Assembly (NCBI GenBank): GCA_966211765.1
Contig: CBIHOV010000002.1
Span: forward strand, 1 to 64,000
DNA: 64,000 bases
Direction: 5' to 3'
Source of the DNA: Paraflavitalea sp966211765
GTDB taxonomy: Bacteria; Bacteroidota; Bacteroidia; Chitinophagales; Chitinophagaceae
Positions 18,401 to 25,318 of the stretch are shown here, piece by piece. The notes under the pieces were generated by a model. That model was not told the origin of the DNA. It made no database searches and saw nothing but the letters and a program-made list of their open reading frames with translations. Every line of letters starts with the position of its first letter. Within the stretch, counting starts at the first letter, position 1. The translations under genes were made by a program, and so were the position numbers.

Positions 18401-18781
18401 CCGGCCGGCAGGATCTGCCACAACAGGCACAGCACTAAATCCTTCCCGCTTCGCTGGTTTCAACAATACATTCTTTCCTGCCAACTCAAATACAATGTGG
18501 AGCGGCATAAAGATCTTTTGCAGTGCATCGTCGAATTCTGTATCCCTGATACGCAGCGAAAGTTTTTGAGAGAGATTCAGCTCATCATTGGAATACACAA
18601 ACAGGGTTCCCGTTTGCTTTTCCAGCTGATTGATGATCCATTTGAGGTCCTTGTTTTTACAGACCACATTTACTTTTTGTTTTTGATCTTTCCAGGCAGG
18701 TGGGGTACCCCGTGTACCGGCATAAAGGCCGGAGAATGCCATACAGGCAATAACACCCACGAGGAGCAGTCGCAGTTTCAT
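15425..18781 (-). CDS. SusC/RagA-family TonB-dependent transporter with STN domain (PUL 1)
   Basis: 1118 residues from the ATG at 18781 (the frame also offers a TTG six bases upstream). Domain order: signal peptide, STN domain (about 35-110, LKWIINQLEKQTGTLFVYS), carboxypeptidase-regulatory-like domain (about 128-210), TonB plug beginning at VVVIGYGTQRR (about 212), then a large barrel ending in YGIGLDITFK. It imports oligosaccharides across the outer membrane with SusD. The STN domain is the part that signals to the FecR protein encoded just upstream. Confidence 0.95.
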   Translation of the reverse strand: MKLRLLLVGVIACMAFSGLYAGTRGTPPAWKDQKQKVNVVCKNKDLKWIINQLEKQTGTLFVYSNDELNLSQKLSLRIRDTEFDDALQKIFMPLHIVFELAGKNVLLKPAKREGFSAVPVVADPAGRDATITGKVLDDKQLPVAGATVQLKGTNLVTTTREDGSYSLTVPEAKGTLVISYVGYRREEVTITGISQQITLQLMDASLGEVVVIGYGTQRRTSVSGAVDQIRATALEGKPSINLTQSLQGVSPNLIIQQRNSEPGADININIRGVSTLNNNSPLIVIDGIAGGDLNQLNPSDIDNISVLKDAGSAAIYGSRSANGVILITTKKGKKNASATVTYNGMVGIQQPKNFYKPVEGYENAMLRNESLVNASLQPMYTPDQIRAFKEQGSEEWMLDRIQQDALQQNHNLGVSGGNEKTTYLLSLGYVDQQSNLVGPNFGLKRYNARLNLSTEVGRLKVTGNMAYSRRDIKEHSSSTSTLIVDAARTPRLYKMIDDQGRYLTNDVLAEFNPLGILEQGGYRTHNDDHLFGNISAELSIIDGLKLKGVAGGNLSTLHTYERVRQVNFFPKGIYGADRNTNDRSAKNLFLNTQLMLEYQKVFGDHHLNVLAGYSNESVTNKEIALNTKYNDNELGTPVTGTIIDPANSYNSNRRTSESSLNSFFGRAGYSYDDKYFLEFNFRYDGSSKFAKDLRWGFFPSVSAAWRVTEEGFMEDYVSKFGSLKLRASYGVLGNQSVDNYQFQTTYDINTRNVYGFNNSPVALVDFTFANPNLRWEKAATFNAGVDATFLKDRLQVTFDYFNKLTSDILITPSIPGLFGGSVSAYNAGKVRNLGWELSLSYRIPGRQFNHTIGFNIGDSRNEVVSFQGSERITGADEMQVILREGLPFNSYIGLKRDGYFQNIADIENGPAPTGITVVPGDIRYVDRNKDNVIDDQDKFVLGNPFPRYTYGFNYAVSWKQLDISIFIQGVGKRDMFLRGELVEPFHYNYGQTMYQHQLDYWTPINPNAKFPRLAAVNSPSNTNNFRRGSDLYLFDAAYARLKNLQIGYSLPAQWINKAGMQKARFFLVGQNLLTIAGVSFVDPEISEFNNNLSNSGANSGRNYPTPIFYGIGLDITFK

Positions 18782-18822
18782 ACGCAAACATTTGGTTATG
18801 AATAATACAATCGTTCTATACT

Positions 18823-19830
18823 TTATCTACCAATGACGATCAGGGAGTCTGAAACCGTATAGGTAAATGCTTTGGTTTTACTGAGGTAATGCAATATTTC
18901 CGCCGGCGAGTTGTTGGCAAACTTGCCGGTATAACGATATCCTTTTACTTGCTTGTCTTTAAATTGAACTGTTTTCCCATAGTATCTCTCCAGTATAACC
19001 GCAATCTCTTCAAGGCTCAGTACATCAAACAACAGAATGCCATCGATCCAGGCCTTATCGGCCAGTGCATCGGTTTCTTTGACGGTAATCTTTCCAGACC
19101 TGGTATTGTACACCGCTTTTTTATTGGGCGTGAGGAACACCGTATCGTTGCCATCACTGTGTGGTGGTATAAAAGCTACCTTGCCGGTAGCAACAGAAGT
19201 AGTGATCTCAGGATTTCCTGTATATGATTTAATATCGAAAGAGGTACCCAGCACCCGTACCGCACCCGTTTCCAGTTGCACCACAAAAGGTTTCTGCGGA
19301 TTGCGTGTAACCTCAAAAAAAGCTTCTCCTTCCAGGTAAAGGTCGCGGCGGTTAGCTGCGAAATGACGGGGATATTTGAGGCGGCTATCTGCAGCCAGCC
19401 ATACCTTGCTTCCATCCGCCAATAAAATAGCAGAACGTGTTCCCTTCGGGTTATAGGTCTCTACCCATTCCATGGCTGACTGCCGGCGGGCCGGCAACCA
19501 AAACCAGACGGCCATGAATACCATGCCCAGCAGCACTGCTGCCGCAGCCACCCTGCCAGCAGTAAACAACCGCCTTACAGGCGTCTCAATAGCAGCAACA
19601 GCCACTGCAGGAGCATGGTGTATCTTTTGCCAGGTAGCCATCAATGCTTGTTCCACATCGGCGGACTGATTCAGGTGCTGTTGTTCCCAATACCGTTTGT
19701 ATTGTTCATATAATGGCTGGAGGTCGGGCTGATTGGCCAGGGTGTTTTGGAGTAACACCTCATCGCCGGGCAAAGCATTGCCCGACAGTACTTTAGTGAC
19801 CAATAGCAAGAAGTTGTCTTTATCCATCAT
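18823..19830 (-). CDS. FecR-family anti-sigma factor (PUL 1)
   Basis: 335 residues: a sigma-binding N-terminus (LLVTKVLSGNALPGDEVLL), a membrane helix near 92-112 (AAAVLLGMVFMAVWFWL), the FecR domain (LLADGSKVWLAADSRLKYP, VLGTSFDIKSY) and a DUF4974 C-terminus (LEEIAVILERYYGKTV). It sits between the ECF sigma gene (85 bases upstream) and STN-bearing susC (41 bases downstream). Confidence 0.93.
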   Translation of the reverse strand: MMDKDNFLLLVTKVLSGNALPGDEVLLQNTLANQPDLQPLYEQYKRYWEQQHLNQSADVEQALMATWQKIHHAPAVAVAAIETPVRRLFTAGRVAAAAVLLGMVFMAVWFWLPARRQSAMEWVETYNPKGTRSAILLADGSKVWLAADSRLKYPRHFAANRRDLYLEGEAFFEVTRNPQKPFVVQLETGAVRVLGTSFDIKSYTGNPEITTSVATGKVAFIPPHSDGNDTVFLTPNKKAVYNTRSGKITVKETDALADKAWIDGILLFDVLSLEEIAVILERYYGKTVQFKDKQVKGYRYTGKFANNSPAEILHYLSKTKAFTYTVSDSLIVIGR

Positions 19831-19915
19831 ATAGCAGCCGGAAGTAAAAATCGTTAGCCGGTACTATAAGGACACAGAATTAAAAGCAATTACGTACAAA
19901 GGTTGAAAATATTTT

Positions 19916-20539
19916 TCAGGAAGAGAGGAACCAGCTTACCAGGATCACCGGCAGCAGCACATCGGGCATGTTGGACTGTTGTGGATCAGGCTCTTCGGAC
20001 AATACTTTGCGGAGTTTTTTTACCGCCCTGAACAATTGGGTCTCCACTGTACGGGGCGAAATGCCAAGAATATCTGCCACCTCCTTGTACTTAAGCCCAT
20101 CTTCCCTGATCAATTTAAATACCTGCTTACACTGATCAGGCAGTTGTTCGATGGCTTTGTTGAGTTGGTGCTGCAATTCCCGGAAGGCCATGTCCTCTTC
20201 CGGATTATACGCGCTGGATAACGTCGCTATGTTATCAGGGCTTACCGTCACATTCCAGAGGGAATGCTTGCGCAAATGGTTATAACATTGGTTTTTTACA
20301 GCCACAAAAAGAAAGACGCGTAGCTTTTCGATCAGCAATATTTCCGCTCTCTTTTGCCATATTTTCACAAATACATCCGACACGATCTCCTCGGCTGCCG
20401 GCCGCAGCTTTACCATGTCCACCGCAAAATTGACCAGGTGTCCGTAAAAATGACGGAACAGGTTATCGAAGGCGCGTTCATCACCCCGGGCAATCTGTTG
20501 TTGCCAGGCAAGCAGTATATCGTCAGGCAGTGCGGACAT
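19916..20539 (-). CDS. ECF-type RNA polymerase sigma factor (PUL 1 regulator)
   Basis: 207 residues. Region 2 contains RPAAEEIVSDVFVKIWQKRAEIL. Region 4 contains QLPDQCKQVFKLIREDGLKYKEVADILGIS followed by RTVETQLFRAVKKL. A short hydrophobic C-terminal tail (VLLPVILVSWFLSS) is common in this sub-family. It is the first gene of PUL 1 and probably drives the operon when FecR releases it. I could not find a clean -7 consensus upstream. Confidence 0.93.
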   Translation of the reverse strand: MSALPDDILLAWQQQIARGDERAFDNLFRHFYGHLVNFAVDMVKLRPAAEEIVSDVFVKIWQKRAEILLIEKLRVFLFVAVKNQCYNHLRKHSLWNVTVSPDNIATLSSAYNPEEDMAFRELQHQLNKAIEQLPDQCKQVFKLIREDGLKYKEVADILGISPRTVETQLFRAVKKLRKVLSEEPDPQQSNMPDVLLPVILVSWFLSS

Positions 20540-20705
20540 GGCGTAAATATCAGTTAATTTTTTGCAAAATCCTTATAGTACCGCAGGCAACGCCTCAAAA
20601 AGACGTTCAATCAGGGGATATTTTCTTACCAATATTTTACAGTAATGGCTGTGATAAACCATTGAATGCCCTTATATTTAGTGTCTAAAAAGCAATTCCG
20701 TACAA

Positions 20706-20713
20706 TAATTTTG
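20706..20713 (+). promoter_or_regulatory. possible -7 element (TAATTTTG) of the cytochrome c gene
   Basis: Exact match to TAnnTTTG. It is only 7 bases before the ATG at 20721. If it is used, translation may start instead at the internal ATG at 20739 (MITGTILTAIAG), which also gives a good signal peptide. Confidence 0.3.
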
Positions 20714-20720
20714 AATAACG

Positions 20721-21131
20721 ATGTTGACCAAACAAATAATGATCACAGGTACTATTCTGACAGCCATTGCAGGACTGGGCTGGGCCCCTGCTCAGGATAA
20801 GAAACTGGAAGAAAGTAAGGCCCGGGGAAAAGAATTGTATACGGAACTCTGTGTTGTCTGTCACCAGGCAGATGGTAAAGGATTGGCCGGCGCCATCCCT
20901 CCCCTTGCAGGTTCCAATTACTTTTTAAAGGATCCGGCAAAAGCCATCCAGGCTATTAAATATGGCCTGAATGATCCCATCAAAGTAAATGGTGTTGAAT
21001 ACAGCACGCCCATGGCTGCACAAAACATCAGCGATGACGAAGTGGCCGATGTAACCACCTATATTCTCAATAGCTGGGGCAATAAAGGAAAACTTATCAC
21101 CGTGAAGGATGTGGCGAATGTGAAGAAATAA
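20721..21131 (+). CDS. secreted c-type cytochrome (mono-heme)
   Basis: 136 residues with a signal peptide (about 1-25). The heme-binding motif is CVVCH at 44-48, and the likely axial Met is Met98 in YSTPMAA. The fold matches small class I cytochromes used as electron carriers or fused to periplasmic dehydrogenases. An internal ATG at 20739 is a possible start. It is monocistronic here and converges on a membrane protein gene ending 6 bases away. The redox partner is not evident. Confidence 0.85.
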   Translation: MLTKQIMITGTILTAIAGLGWAPAQDKKLEESKARGKELYTELCVVCHQADGKGLAGAIPPLAGSNYFLKDPAKAIQAIKYGLNDPIKVNGVEYSTPMAAQNISDDEVADVTTYILNSWGNKGKLITVKDVANVKK

Positions 21132-21137
21132 AACCAA

Positions 21138-21485
21138 TCATAATCCGATCTTTCGTTTTGCAATGATCAGCACCACAAATACCGTGACCGACAAAACTGT
21201 GCCTACTGGCAGGTACCAGAGGCTCAATATAGAAATAGCCAGTCCCAGTTTGTAGGCCCATGCCTGTGTGGTGAGTACCCCATACAAAAATAGCAGCCAA
21301 ACAAGGCCATACACTACAAACAAGGGTCCCAGTTTGAATACATTTACCGGCAACTTAGAAAATAGATTGGCCCAGGGGCCGGGTTTTTCCGGACCAATAT
21401 ATTTCCCCTTTAGCATTACATAGATCCCATCCAGCAGCATATAGCCGCCATTGATAAAAGCCAGGGTGGCCAACAGGATTTTCAT
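21138..21485 (-). CDS. small four-helix membrane protein, function unknown
   Basis: 115 residues with about four hydrophobic helices (near 2-22, 50-70, 74-90 and 90-108) and a basic end (AKRKIGL). A short loop KGKYIGPEKPGPW follows the first helix. I do not recognise a named family. It lies 40 bases after the truncated hemoglobin gene on the same strand, so it is probably the third gene of that operon. Confidence 0.6.
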   Translation of the reverse strand: MKILLATLAFINGGYMLLDGIYVMLKGKYIGPEKPGPWANLFSKLPVNVFKLGPLFVVYGLVWLLFLYGVLTTQAWAYKLGLAISILSLWYLPVGTVLSVTVFVVLIIAKRKIGL

Positions 21486-21525
21486 ATCGGGAAGTTATAA
21501 AATCTTCTTTGTTTGAAGTATCCCC

Positions 21526-22002
21526 TTAACCAGGAACATACGGCCCGCCCGTCTCTCCCCAGCCCCATTTGGGCATGGGTTCGGATTGCCCAACAGGGTT
21601 TTCCAGTAATTGGGAATTGATCACTGCCAGCCTGCTTCCCCATTCGAGGTAGCCCACAAAGGCCGACCTGAATTCAGGATCATCCTTCACACCAATTTCA
21701 TCGGCTGTTTCCAGTAATAGCTGCAGCCATCGTTTTCTGAGATCATCCGTCAACATCTTACCAATGTGATGTTGCACCATCGTTGCATGGCTTCCCTGGT
21801 CTCCTTCTGTATACAGTTTACCGCCACCAAATACTTCCGCTATAAAATGCGCCACATGTTTTGCATGGGCTGGCGACATGTGTTGAAACACTTTCGACAA
21901 TACTTCATCTGCCTGCACTTTTTCATAAAACCGCTCTGTCAGCAGCTCAAACTTTTCCCGGCCTCCGGCCCATTCATACAGTGTTGGCACTTGCTTCTCC
22001 AT
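21526..22002 (-). CDS. group II-type truncated hemoglobin
   Basis: 158 residues with the short 2-on-2 globin layout. The likely proximal histidine is His78 or His79 in MVQHHIGKML, and a Trp at the G8 position lies in YLEWGSR (Trp121), typical of group II/III truncated globins. A Gly-rich EF segment (VFGGGKLY) precedes the F helix. It has an extra ~25-residue tail (ENPVGQSEPMPKWGW). These proteins bind oxygen or NO, or act as peroxidases; which applies here is unknown. Its gene starts 12 bases after an antibiotic-monooxygenase-like gene. Confidence 0.88.
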   Translation of the reverse strand: MEKQVPTLYEWAGGREKFELLTERFYEKVQADEVLSKVFQHMSPAHAKHVAHFIAEVFGGGKLYTEGDQGSHATMVQHHIGKMLTDDLRKRWLQLLLETADEIGVKDDPEFRSAFVGYLEWGSRLAVINSQLLENPVGQSEPMPKWGWGETGGPYVPG

Positions 22003-22014
22003 ACAACTTATTGT

Positions 22015-22422
22015 TTATTTCGACCATGCGGTAGCTGTCTGGTCGTAATGTTTCATTTCCTCAATATTATAATAAAAAGCCTTCACGAGATTAAAGAAAG
22101 GTATAAATTCTTCGCTTTTTCTGAACCCCTGCAGGTGTTCTTCCTTACTGGTCCAGTGAATGATGACAATATAGTGATTGGGTTCTTCATTGCCATGCAG
22201 CACTTTGTATTCAAGACAATAAGGCGAAGCCTGCAGGTGTTGGCCGGCATCAGCATAGGCTTTCTCAAAAGCGGCGCTTTTATCCTGGGGAATATTGTAC
22301 CGGATCACTTCTACGGAAAATGATTTGGTGTTCATACTTTGATTTGATGTTGAGGAATGAAATGAATCGTTGACAGTTGTACTGACCAGCAGCAACAAGG
22401 CGAATAAGGATTTTGTAAGCAT
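22015..22422 (-). CDS. antibiotic biosynthesis monooxygenase (ABM)-fold protein
   Basis: 135 residues. From about residue 32 it shows the ABM dimeric ferredoxin-like fold (FSVEVIRYNIPQDKSAAFEKAY, YCLEYKVLHGNEEP, HYIVIIHWTSKEEHLQGF). ABM proteins include heme- or quinol-acting cofactor-free monooxygenases. The full frame has a hydrophobic signal-like start (MLTKSLFALLLLVSTT). An internal ATG at 22335 (MNTKSFSVEV) would give a cytoplasmic protein, which would fit the cytoplasmic globin better. It is the first gene of the ABM-globin-membrane protein operon and is divergent from an HxlR regulator. Confidence 0.8.
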   Translation of the reverse strand: MLTKSLFALLLLVSTTVNDSFHSSTSNQSMNTKSFSVEVIRYNIPQDKSAAFEKAYADAGQHLQASPYCLEYKVLHGNEEPNHYIVIIHWTSKEEHLQGFRKSEEFIPFFNLVKAFYYNIEEMKHYDQTATAWSK

Positions 22423-22479
22423 AAAATTGTATTATTTTTATGCCTGCAAAATTGGGGAGCAGCATTGGCTGTAACAATA

Positions 22480-22496
22480 CCTAACCAAAAAGTAGG
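22480..22496. promoter_or_regulatory. candidate operator between the ABM operon and hxlR-type gene
   Basis: A short inverted repeat CCTA-N9-TAGG lies in the 98-base divergent region, 25 bases before the regulator ATG. HxlR proteins commonly bind such dyads next to their own gene. The arms are only 4 bases, so this is weak. Confidence 0.3.
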
Positions 22497-22520
22497 CCCC
22501 GTTATACAAGTCCGAAAGCC

Positions 22521-22886
22521 ATGATACAATTAAACAATAAGACCTATACTTGTCCTGTAGATATTACATTGGAATTCATCAGCGGCAAATGGAAACTGCT
22601 CATCCTATCCCACCTGCATCAGTTTGACCGGAAAAGCTATAGCGCTATCCGGGAAAACCTGCCCGGTATTTCAGAAAAGATGTTGAGTCAGCAATTGAAG
22701 GAGCTGGAGCGGGATAAACTGATAGAGAAAGAAGTGCTTTCCCTGAAGCCTCACCGGGTGGAATATTATTTATCGGCAGACGGTAAGTCGATGGCGCCCC
22801 TCTATGAATTCATCAGTCAGTGGGGCATTGATTACCTAAAGAAACATGGGATAGATTATATGAAGGACCAGCATTTGTACAAGTAA
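22521..22886 (+). CDS. HxlR-family winged-helix transcriptional regulator
   Basis: 121 residues. It matches the MarR-like HxlR family: a Cys near the start (YTCPVDITLEFISGKWKLLIL), the recognition region PGISEKMLSQQLKELERDKLIEKEV, and the wing HRVEYYLSADGK. Cys11 is at the position used by redox- or quinone-sensing members. It is divergent from the ABM/globin operon, which is its most likely target. Confidence 0.9.
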   Translation: MIQLNNKTYTCPVDITLEFISGKWKLLILSHLHQFDRKSYSAIRENLPGISEKMLSQQLKELERDKLIEKEVLSLKPHRVEYYLSADGKSMAPLYEFISQWGIDYLKKHGIDYMKDQHLYK

Positions 22887-22889
22887 ACT

Positions 22890-23162
22890 TTACCCTATCT
22901 CTATGGCTATACAAAAAGCTGTAATCATCAGCCCATGAATTATCATTGAGGGCAAATAGTCTTTCCTCCCTTTGATAATGCTTTGATAGAAATTCCAGAA
23001 CAAAAGAAGGCCACAGAGTGGACCGAATATAAAAGCAGCGAATATCATTCCGGGCGACGGGACACAGGGGCCTGCCGGCCAGGCCTCAAAACCAAGGATA
23101 ATCAGCCCTATCGATACTACATAGAACAGTACCGTTTGCCCTATCTTTTTAAACATTATCAT
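22890..23162 (-). CDS. small membrane protein, function unknown
   Basis: 90 residues with three predicted helices (about 10-27, 37-57 and 72-88) and a loop AWPAGPCVPSPGM between the first two. No family recognised. It starts 1 base after the stop of the MCE lipoprotein gene, so translation is probably coupled. Its 3' end lies 3 bases from the converging HxlR gene. Confidence 0.55.
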   Translation of the reverse strand: MIMFKKIGQTVLFYVVSIGLIILGFEAWPAGPCVPSPGMIFAAFIFGPLCGLLLFWNFYQSIIKGRKDYLPSMIIHGLMITAFCIAIEIG

Positions 23163-23163
23163 C

Positions 23164-23631
23164 TTAATCAGGTTGCTTCGTTGAATCCCTGGCAGTTTGG
23201 ATCAACTCCCCTATGCCCGTAGCGATCTTTTTCAAAGATTGTTCGATTGGCCTTTTATGAACTGTATCACTCAAAATGTCCATCAGGTTTTTATTTTCAT
23301 AAAGCCCCGATACGGTATCCTTTGATGTCAAAAAAGCGGTACTGTCTGAATAGTCTACGTCAATATAAGAAGGACTGAGCAAGCCATTCTTTATCGAAAA
23401 TATTGAGCCCAGGGGAATATGCATACCCTCTCTTAATTCAAACTTTACCAATACCTGATCCTTATAGAAATCAAGGTAAGTCACTTTACCAACTGAAATG
23501 CCCCTGTTAAGAACTGCACTTCCTTGTTCCAGTCCGTCAACACGGTTAAATAATACGACGCAGGTATTGACATCGGAATGGCAACCCGCGAGAACTATCA
23601 CCATTAATACAGGAAATAATAATTTGATCAT
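23164..23631 (-). CDS. MlaD/MCE-domain lipoprotein
   Basis: 155 residues with a lipobox (VIVLAGC, Cys17). The region ~25-100 is an MCE (MlaD-type) domain: FNRVDGLEQGSAVLNRGISV, GKVTYLDF, FSIKNGLLSPSYIDVDY. MCE proteins form rings that carry lipids between membranes, normally together with a permease (MlaE) and an ATPase (MlaF); neither is nearby. The usual N-terminal membrane helix is replaced by a lipid anchor. It has a helical C-terminal tail of about 35 residues. Confidence 0.75.
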   Translation of the reverse strand: MIKLLFPVLMVIVLAGCHSDVNTCVVLFNRVDGLEQGSAVLNRGISVGKVTYLDFYKDQVLVKFELREGMHIPLGSIFSIKNGLLSPSYIDVDYSDSTAFLTSKDTVSGLYENKNLMDILSDTVHKRPIEQSLKKIATGIGELIQTARDSTKQPD

Positions 23632-23674
23632 ATAAATGCTGTTGACAAAAGAAACTCCAATTAGTTGGGTTCCA

Positions 23675-24001
23675 TTATTTAAGTACTATTTTATTAACCT
23701 TATCCACCAGTAATGGCAAGTCTGTTTTCTTAATATCATTAAGCGTTACCTGGTCAAGATACATGAAGTTCCTGCTGTCAGGAACCGTAGCAGAAATAGC
23801 AATACACCAAACAATCTTCTCCTTGCTGATTGCAGGATCTGTCAACAGTGTCAAGTAAATACTTGTTCCCACCGGACTCCAGGTTGAAACCAGTTGAATA
23901 ATATCCGCGAACCACCAATCGCTGGAAACGTCAACAGGGCCTATTTTTGCCCAACCATGATCTATGAAAGCATTGATTAATTTCTCTAGTCTTGGTTCCA
24001 T
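23675..24001 (-). CDS. conserved hypothetical protein
   Basis: 108 residues, no signal peptide or membrane helix, and rich in aromatics (SSDWWFADIIQLVSTWSP). It looks like a small alpha/beta cytoplasmic protein. I do not recognise it. It lies 10 bases after the TIMP-like gene and 43 bases before the MCE gene, in a probable four-gene operon. Confidence 0.5.
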   Translation of the reverse strand: MEPRLEKLINAFIDHGWAKIGPVDVSSDWWFADIIQLVSTWSPVGTSIYLTLLTDPAISKEKIVWCIAISATVPDSRNFMYLDQVTLNDIKKTDLPLLVDKVNKIVLK

Positions 24002-24011
24002 TATGTCTTAA

Positions 24012-24848
24012 TTACTGATCCATTTTTTTGTTAAAGCCCAATTTGATATATTCTTTTTCGCGTTGATTGAGTTCCCTCGCTTTAAATTCTGCAAATATTG
24101 ACAAGGCATCCTCCACTGATTTTACCCCAAGGTCTGCAGTAGAACGGCCCCATTTATACAAGGCCATACCGATATTGGTTGAAATAAGTCCGGGCTTTAC
24201 TTCCACCCCATTCATTTCTTTCCCTTTGATGGGCGTGAAAAAATCCAGCTTACCACCTTCTTTTGTTTCCTTCAGGATAAGGGTGCGCAGCTCCGGCTTT
24301 GAAAGTAATTGTGTACCTGCTGCATCCGAAACGACTGCTTTTTCCAGCGCAGCCTTCAGTTCGGGCAAAGGCATGGATTGCGTCTTTACCTCCTTGCCCT
24401 CAATATGACCCGAAGCGATCTGTTTTTCAATATCCACCGACAACCAATAAGCTCCACAAATACAGATCGAATAATCGGTGGCCTTTTCATCGGTAGGTTG
24501 TGTACCTGTGTTGGGTCGCCCGGCATCAAAGCCAATGGCGTAGTACTGGCCTTCTTTAAAAGTGTTGAGATAGGGCCTGCATAAATTACCCGGGTCACCC
24601 CATACAATTATCTTTTTTCTTTGCTCAACTCCTTTATAGATGGCAATGATCTCGGCCTGCATCGACATGGGGGTCTTTTCGCCATAAATATCTTTGAAGG
24701 TTAAATACCGGTTCACCTTCACCACAGCGATCAATTGCGTAGGAGGCGCCATCTTTAAAAATGGACCTCTGTATTCACAGGAACAGGCCTGCACATCTGC
24801 TGCAGTAAGCAGCAACAACAGGCCCGATAAAATAAAAAGTTTTTTCAT
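24012..24848 (-). CDS. secreted protein with TIMP/netrin-like N-terminal domain
   Basis: 278 residues with a signal peptide ending DVQA. The mature protein begins CSCEY, the Cys-x-Cys start typical of tissue-inhibitor-of-metalloproteinase-like (NTR/OB-fold) domains, followed by MQAEIIAIYKGV and further Cys in NLCRPYL and YSICICGAYW. The C-terminal ~110 residues are predicted helical and charged. In eukaryotes the free N-terminal Cys chelates the protease metal; bacterial homologs are uncharacterised. First gene of the operon that continues to 22890. Confidence 0.65.
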   Translation of the reverse strand: MKKLFILSGLLLLLTAADVQACSCEYRGPFLKMAPPTQLIAVVKVNRYLTFKDIYGEKTPMSMQAEIIAIYKGVEQRKKIIVWGDPGNLCRPYLNTFKEGQYYAIGFDAGRPNTGTQPTDEKATDYSICICGAYWLSVDIEKQIASGHIEGKEVKTQSMPLPELKAALEKAVVSDAAGTQLLSKPELRTLILKETKEGGKLDFFTPIKGKEMNGVEVKPGLISTNIGMALYKWGRSTADLGVKSVEDALSIFAEFKARELNQREKEYIKLGFNKKMDQ

Positions 24849-25040
24849 GTCTTTATCAGAAAGATGCTAGAATGGACAATTTTTCACAAAATAGGGGCCA
24901 ATAAGCAAATCCGCAAGGGGCAACTATGCCCGCGGCACAACCTTCTGTTGTCCCTCATCTGTAAGCTATGGGCACCAGCTTCCCTGTCGCTTTTGGTGTA
25001 AGAGACTATTTTTGGCTATCAATGCTATTTTCATGGGATC

Positions 25041-25106
25041 ACTACGGCTTAACCCCGGCTTAGCTACGGTATCACCACGGTATGACCAGGGCTTCACCTC
25101 AGATAC
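25041..25106. repeat. six tandem imperfect 11-bp repeats
   Basis: Six consecutive 11-base units can be written: ACTACGGCTTA, ACCCCGGCTTA, GCTACGGTATC, ACCACGGTATG, ACCAGGGCTTC, ACCTCAGATAC. The consensus is close to ACYACGGYWTM. The period is near one DNA helical turn. Confidence 0.6.
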
Positions 25107-25154
25107 CACAAAGCTACATCACAGACTATGCCTAATCCAAATAGGGTATCCGGC

Positions 25155-25224
25155 AATGTCCTGTTATGTCCTATAATGTCCGGACAAAACCGGTCAAAAC
25201 AGGACATAACAGGTCATAACGGTA
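25155..25224. repeat. 10-bp phased repeats arranged as a large inverted repeat
   Basis: Seven consecutive 10-base units. The first three carry ATGTCC at the same place (AATGTCCTGT, TATGTCCTAT, AATGTCCGGA). The last four carry the inverted theme (CAAAACCGGT, CAAAACAGGA, CATAACAGGT, CATAACGGTA). The outer arms 25157-25172 and 25201-25216 pair over 16 bases with one mismatch. Confidence 0.65.
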
Positions 25225-25318
25225 ATGAAGATTTGGAAATGGGTTATTGGGAATCGTATGTTTGCATCAGACAGTTGGTAAGAAAGAAAAGACATAGCAA
25301 TACCAGCCAGCACGTCTC

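Larger units (their letters stand above)
24849..25318. other. intergenic region carrying phased short repeats
   Basis: About 470 bases without a recognisable gene. It contains the 11-bp and 10-bp repeat arrays listed separately. It separates the TIMP-like operon from the end of PUL 2. Confidence 0.6.

Noticed and set aside
25155..25224. CRISPR-like array
   Set aside because: Units are only 10 bases with no spacers and no cas genes; it is a simple phased repeat.
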